A DNA stretch of 64,000 bases. Source: Natronorubrum halalkaliphilum. Its GTDB lineage: Archaea; Halobacteriota; Halobacteria; Halobacteriales; Natrialbaceae. A program made the translations under genes and the position numbers. The stretch lies in NCBI RefSeq assembly GCF_009834785.1, contig NZ_WUYX01000008.1, positions 1 to 64,000 on the forward strand. Direction: 5' to 3'. Within the stretch, counting starts at the first letter, position 1. Every line of letters begins with the position of its first letter. The notes under the pieces are model-generated. The model was given only the letters and a program-made list of their open reading frames with translations. It searched no databases and had not been told where the DNA came from. Of the stretch, positions 61,945 to 64,000 are shown piece by piece.

Positions 61945-63099
61945 TTATGCGTTGGGACTTCGGTCGCCCTCGCCCGCGGCGTCACCGGCGAACTCCTGAT
62001 CCATCTCCTCGATAACTTCGTCGGGATCGGAGATGGTTCCGGCGTCTTTGCCTTCCTTGATCGCCTGGGCTTCCTGCTCCATCGCTTCGAGGTCCATCTC
62101 GGCCTCCTCGTCGATCTCGCCGATGATCTCGGCGATGTCGTCGAGGCCGATCAGTTCGCGCGTCTCCTCGTCGAAGTCCAGGCTCTCGAGGGAGTCACCG
62201 TCTTCCTTGACGTCGCTGCCCGAGAGGTGCTTGCCGTAGCGACCGACCATCGACGTGAGTTCCTGGGGCATGACGAACGTCGTCGAATCGCTCTGCCCGA
62301 TTTCGGCGAGGGTCTCCATCCCTTGGTCGATGATGGCCCGTTCGCCCATCGACTCGGCGGACTTGGCGCGTAGGACCGTCGAAATCGAGTCACCCTGTGC
62401 CTCGAGGATCTGACTCTGCTTTTCACCCTGTGCGCGGATGATCTCGCTCTGCTTGTCACCTTCCGCCTTCTCGACGGCACTGCGGCGTTCACCCTGTGCC
62501 TCGAGAATCATGGCGCGGCGTTTCCGCTCCGCGGAGGTCTGTTGCTCCATCGCGCGCTGGACGTCCTTCGAGGGGTTGACCTCGCGAACCTCGACGGACT
62601 CGACGCGGATCCCCCACTCGTCGGTGGGTTCGTCGAGTTCCTGGCGGATGCGCGCGTTGATCTCCTGGCGCTTGTTGAGCGTGTCGTCGAGTTCCATGTC
62701 ACCCAGGACGGCACGCAGCGTGGTCTGGGCGAGGTTGGAGACAGCCTTTTTGTAGTCGTCAACCTGCAGGAACGCCTTCTTGGCGTCCATCACTTTGATG
62801 TAGACGACCGCGTCGGCCGTCACTGGCGAGTTGTCGCGGGTGATTGCTTCCTGTCGGGGGACGTCCAGCGTTTGCGTTCGCATGTCGAACCGATACGTAT
62901 TCGAAACGAACGGCGGGACGAAGTTGATACCCGGCTCGAGGAGTTTGCGGTACTCCCCGAAGACGGTCAGGGCGCGTTTCTCGTATGCATCGACGATCTC
63001 GATCGCACTGAGCAGTGCGGCGATGACGACGAGGAGGACGAGGGCACCGACGAACAGCAAGGCGCCACCGGTTTGCAGTGGAAGTAGTTCTACGACCAT
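61945..63099 (-). CDS. SPFH/band 7 membrane protein (stomatin/HflK-like)
   Basis: A 384-residue protein: one N-terminal TM (about 12-36), then the SPFH domain with VDAYEKRALTVFGEYRKLLEPGINFVPPF and RTQTLDVPRQEAITRDNSPVTADAVVYIKV, followed by a coiled coil (EQQTSAERKRRAMILEAQGERRSAVEKAEGDKQS) and an acidic tail. Stomatin-like proteins form membrane microdomain oligomers. It lies 72 bases downstream of the NfeD gene on the same strand; NfeD-stomatin pairs are a standard unit. Confidence 0.93.
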   Translation of the reverse strand: MVVELLPLQTGGALLFVGALVLLVVIAALLSAIEIVDAYEKRALTVFGEYRKLLEPGINFVPPFVSNTYRFDMRTQTLDVPRQEAITRDNSPVTADAVVYIKVMDAKKAFLQVDDYKKAVSNLAQTTLRAVLGDMELDDTLNKRQEINARIRQELDEPTDEWGIRVESVEVREVNPSKDVQRAMEQQTSAERKRRAMILEAQGERRSAVEKAEGDKQSEIIRAQGEKQSQILEAQGDSISTVLRAKSAESMGERAIIDQGMETLAEIGQSDSTTFVMPQELTSMVGRYGKHLSGSDVKEDGDSLESLDFDEETRELIGLDDIAEIIGEIDEEAEMDLEAMEQEAQAIKEGKDAGTISDPDEVIEEMDQEFAGDAAGEGDRSPNA

Positions 63100-63171
63100 A
63101 ATTCAGTCTTACGTGGGGGACGGGAAAAACGTTCCCTTATTTCATCGACATATCGGGTCGATTTCGCTCGG

Positions 63172-63798
63172 TCAGCTCGATTTCTCGGTCTCGGTTTCGG
63201 TTTCAGTCTCCGGTTCGGACTCCCGGTCGGGCACCGATGCCGACTCGTCGTCAGCTTCGTCGGTATCTTGCTGCGTTGCCCCTTCGGCCGCGGCGCCTTC
63301 CGCGAGCGCTCGGTCGATATCGTCTTCGCCGATCGCGCCGAGCGATTCGACCGTCAGTACGTTCCCGCCGCCGGGATCGAGGACGATGATCTCCTCGCCC
63401 TCCTCGATCGTTCCGCTGGTCGATCGCGCACTGTAGTACGGAGCGAACCCGCCCTGGTCGAGTTTCACTTCACCCTCCCGGTTCGAGACGGTCTCGGTGA
63501 CGTACCCCGTCGACCCGGCCAGCGAACTCGAGTCCGTCGTCTGGGCCGTGCCCTTCCCGCCGTAGAAGTCGAACTCGTTGTAGATGTACGCTGCGGCGAC
63601 GCCGATAGCGAGCGTGAGCGCCGCCAGTATGAACGGGCTCAGCGGCGACGGGAAAATCACGCCGATGAGTCCCGCACCGACCAGTGCAACCCCGATGACG
63701 ATGAGATGTGCTCCCGGCGAGATGGCCTCGAGACCCATCAGTATGAGCCCCGCGACCAGGAGCACGAGCGGCATGTTCCCGAAGAGGAGTTCGAGCAT
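63172..63798 (-). CDS. NfeD family membrane protein
   Basis: A 208-residue protein with three hydrophobic segments in the first 75 residues (e.g. MLELLFGNMPLVLLVAGLIL and IVIGVALVGAGLIGVIF), followed by an OB-fold NfeD domain (LAGSTGYVTETVSNREGEVKLD and GEEIIVLDPGGGNVLTVE) and an acidic tail of Glu/Thr repeats. It probably scaffolds the partner stomatin-like protein encoded downstream. Confidence 0.92.
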   Translation of the reverse strand: MLELLFGNMPLVLLVAGLILMGLEAISPGAHLIVIGVALVGAGLIGVIFPSPLSPFILAALTLAIGVAAAYIYNEFDFYGGKGTAQTTDSSSLAGSTGYVTETVSNREGEVKLDQGGFAPYYSARSTSGTIEEGEEIIVLDPGGGNVLTVESLGAIGEDDIDRALAEGAAAEGATQQDTDEADDESASVPDRESEPETETETETEKSS

Positions 63799-63894
63799 AT
63801 GCTGAACTAAGTTCTCACCCGAATTAAAGGTTGCCGAGCCAGCACAGGGCCCGTCGAAACGGATATATCTGCGGGGAGCAAGGCTGTATAACTC

Positions 63895-64000
63895 CTATAG
63901 GGCAATCGAAATGACTTGAAACATGACGAGTGCCATCATGATCGCACCGAGAAACACGAAGACGGTGTGCTCGAGATCCGGGTCGCCGGGTTCGATCGGC
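63895..64000 (-). CDS. C-terminal part of a small membrane protein (runs off the window)
   Basis: The last 34 codons of a minus-strand gene, reading PIEPGDPDLEHTVFVFLGAI, then MMALVMFQVISIAL before the TAG. One TM helix is visible. It resembles the tail of small haloarchaeal membrane proteins of the DUF7312 kind, but the N-terminus lies outside the window. It is upstream of nfeD on the same strand. Confidence 0.55.
   Translation of the reverse strand, partial: PIEPGDPDLEHTVFVFLGAIMMALVMFQVISIAL

Overview
This window is a chromosomal segment of a halophilic archaeon (class Halobacteria), most like the Natrialbales (Natrinema, Haloterrigena and Natrialba relatives). The evidence is high GC with an acidic predicted proteome, twin-arginine lipoprotein signals, leaderless genes behind TATA boxes, and archaeal markers: L44e, S27e, aIF2-alpha, Nop10, TFB, a thermosome, LonB, 3-dehydroquinate synthase II and ADTH synthase. 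Genus is an inference; nothing was searched. All family names come from reading motifs.

Layout. 1-4.3 kb: an MFS transporter, coaBC, a winged-helix membrane regulator and hpt. 5-17 kb: two dipeptide/oligopeptide-type ABC transporters. The first is a complete operon (binding protein, BCDF). The second has C, D and F on the minus strand and B divergent on the plus strand, and has no binding protein. The binding protein of the first appears circularly permuted: its C-terminal domain sits directly behind the lipoprotein signal and the normal N-terminal region follows. A 9-base motif is shared by both transporter promoters. 17-22 kb: a membrane/zinc-ribbon protein, an initiator tRNA-Met gene flanked by repeats, GtrA, and the translation operon rpl44e-rps27e-aif2a-nop10-PAC2. 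An 86-bp element beside the tRNA recurs inverted after PAC2. 22-30 kb: two microproteins with paired cysteines, an amidohydrolase, a CCT3-type thermosome, a HalOD1 protein, and then a region of lower GC with a beta-propeller lipoprotein and a 1008-residue membrane-anchored protein.

30-38 kb: SAM hydrolase, nadM, lonB, a CPBP protease, and HTTM and other membrane proteins. 38-44 kb: trpCBA with TGTACA sites at the promoter, ADTH synthase and an Nramp-like transporter. The aromatic pathway continues with 3-dehydroquinate synthase II at 50 kb and aroD at 57 kb. 44-50 kb: nucleotide, protease, HAD and regulator genes. 51.9-56.9 kb: a likely surface-protein module with a membrane winged-helix regulator, archaeal signal peptidase I, a DUF5305 protein plus a decayed second copy of its start, and two small exported or anchored proteins. 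57-64 kb: aroD, UPF0058, TFB, an inosine/xanthosine triphosphatase, a DUF7123 protein, a HAD phosphatase, a winged-helix protein with a signal-like N-terminus, and an SPFH/NfeD pair.

The best candidates for follow-up are the permuted binding protein with its two transporters, the TGTACA sites at trpC, the repeat elements around the initiator tRNA, and the signal peptidase/DUF5305/DUF1102 module.
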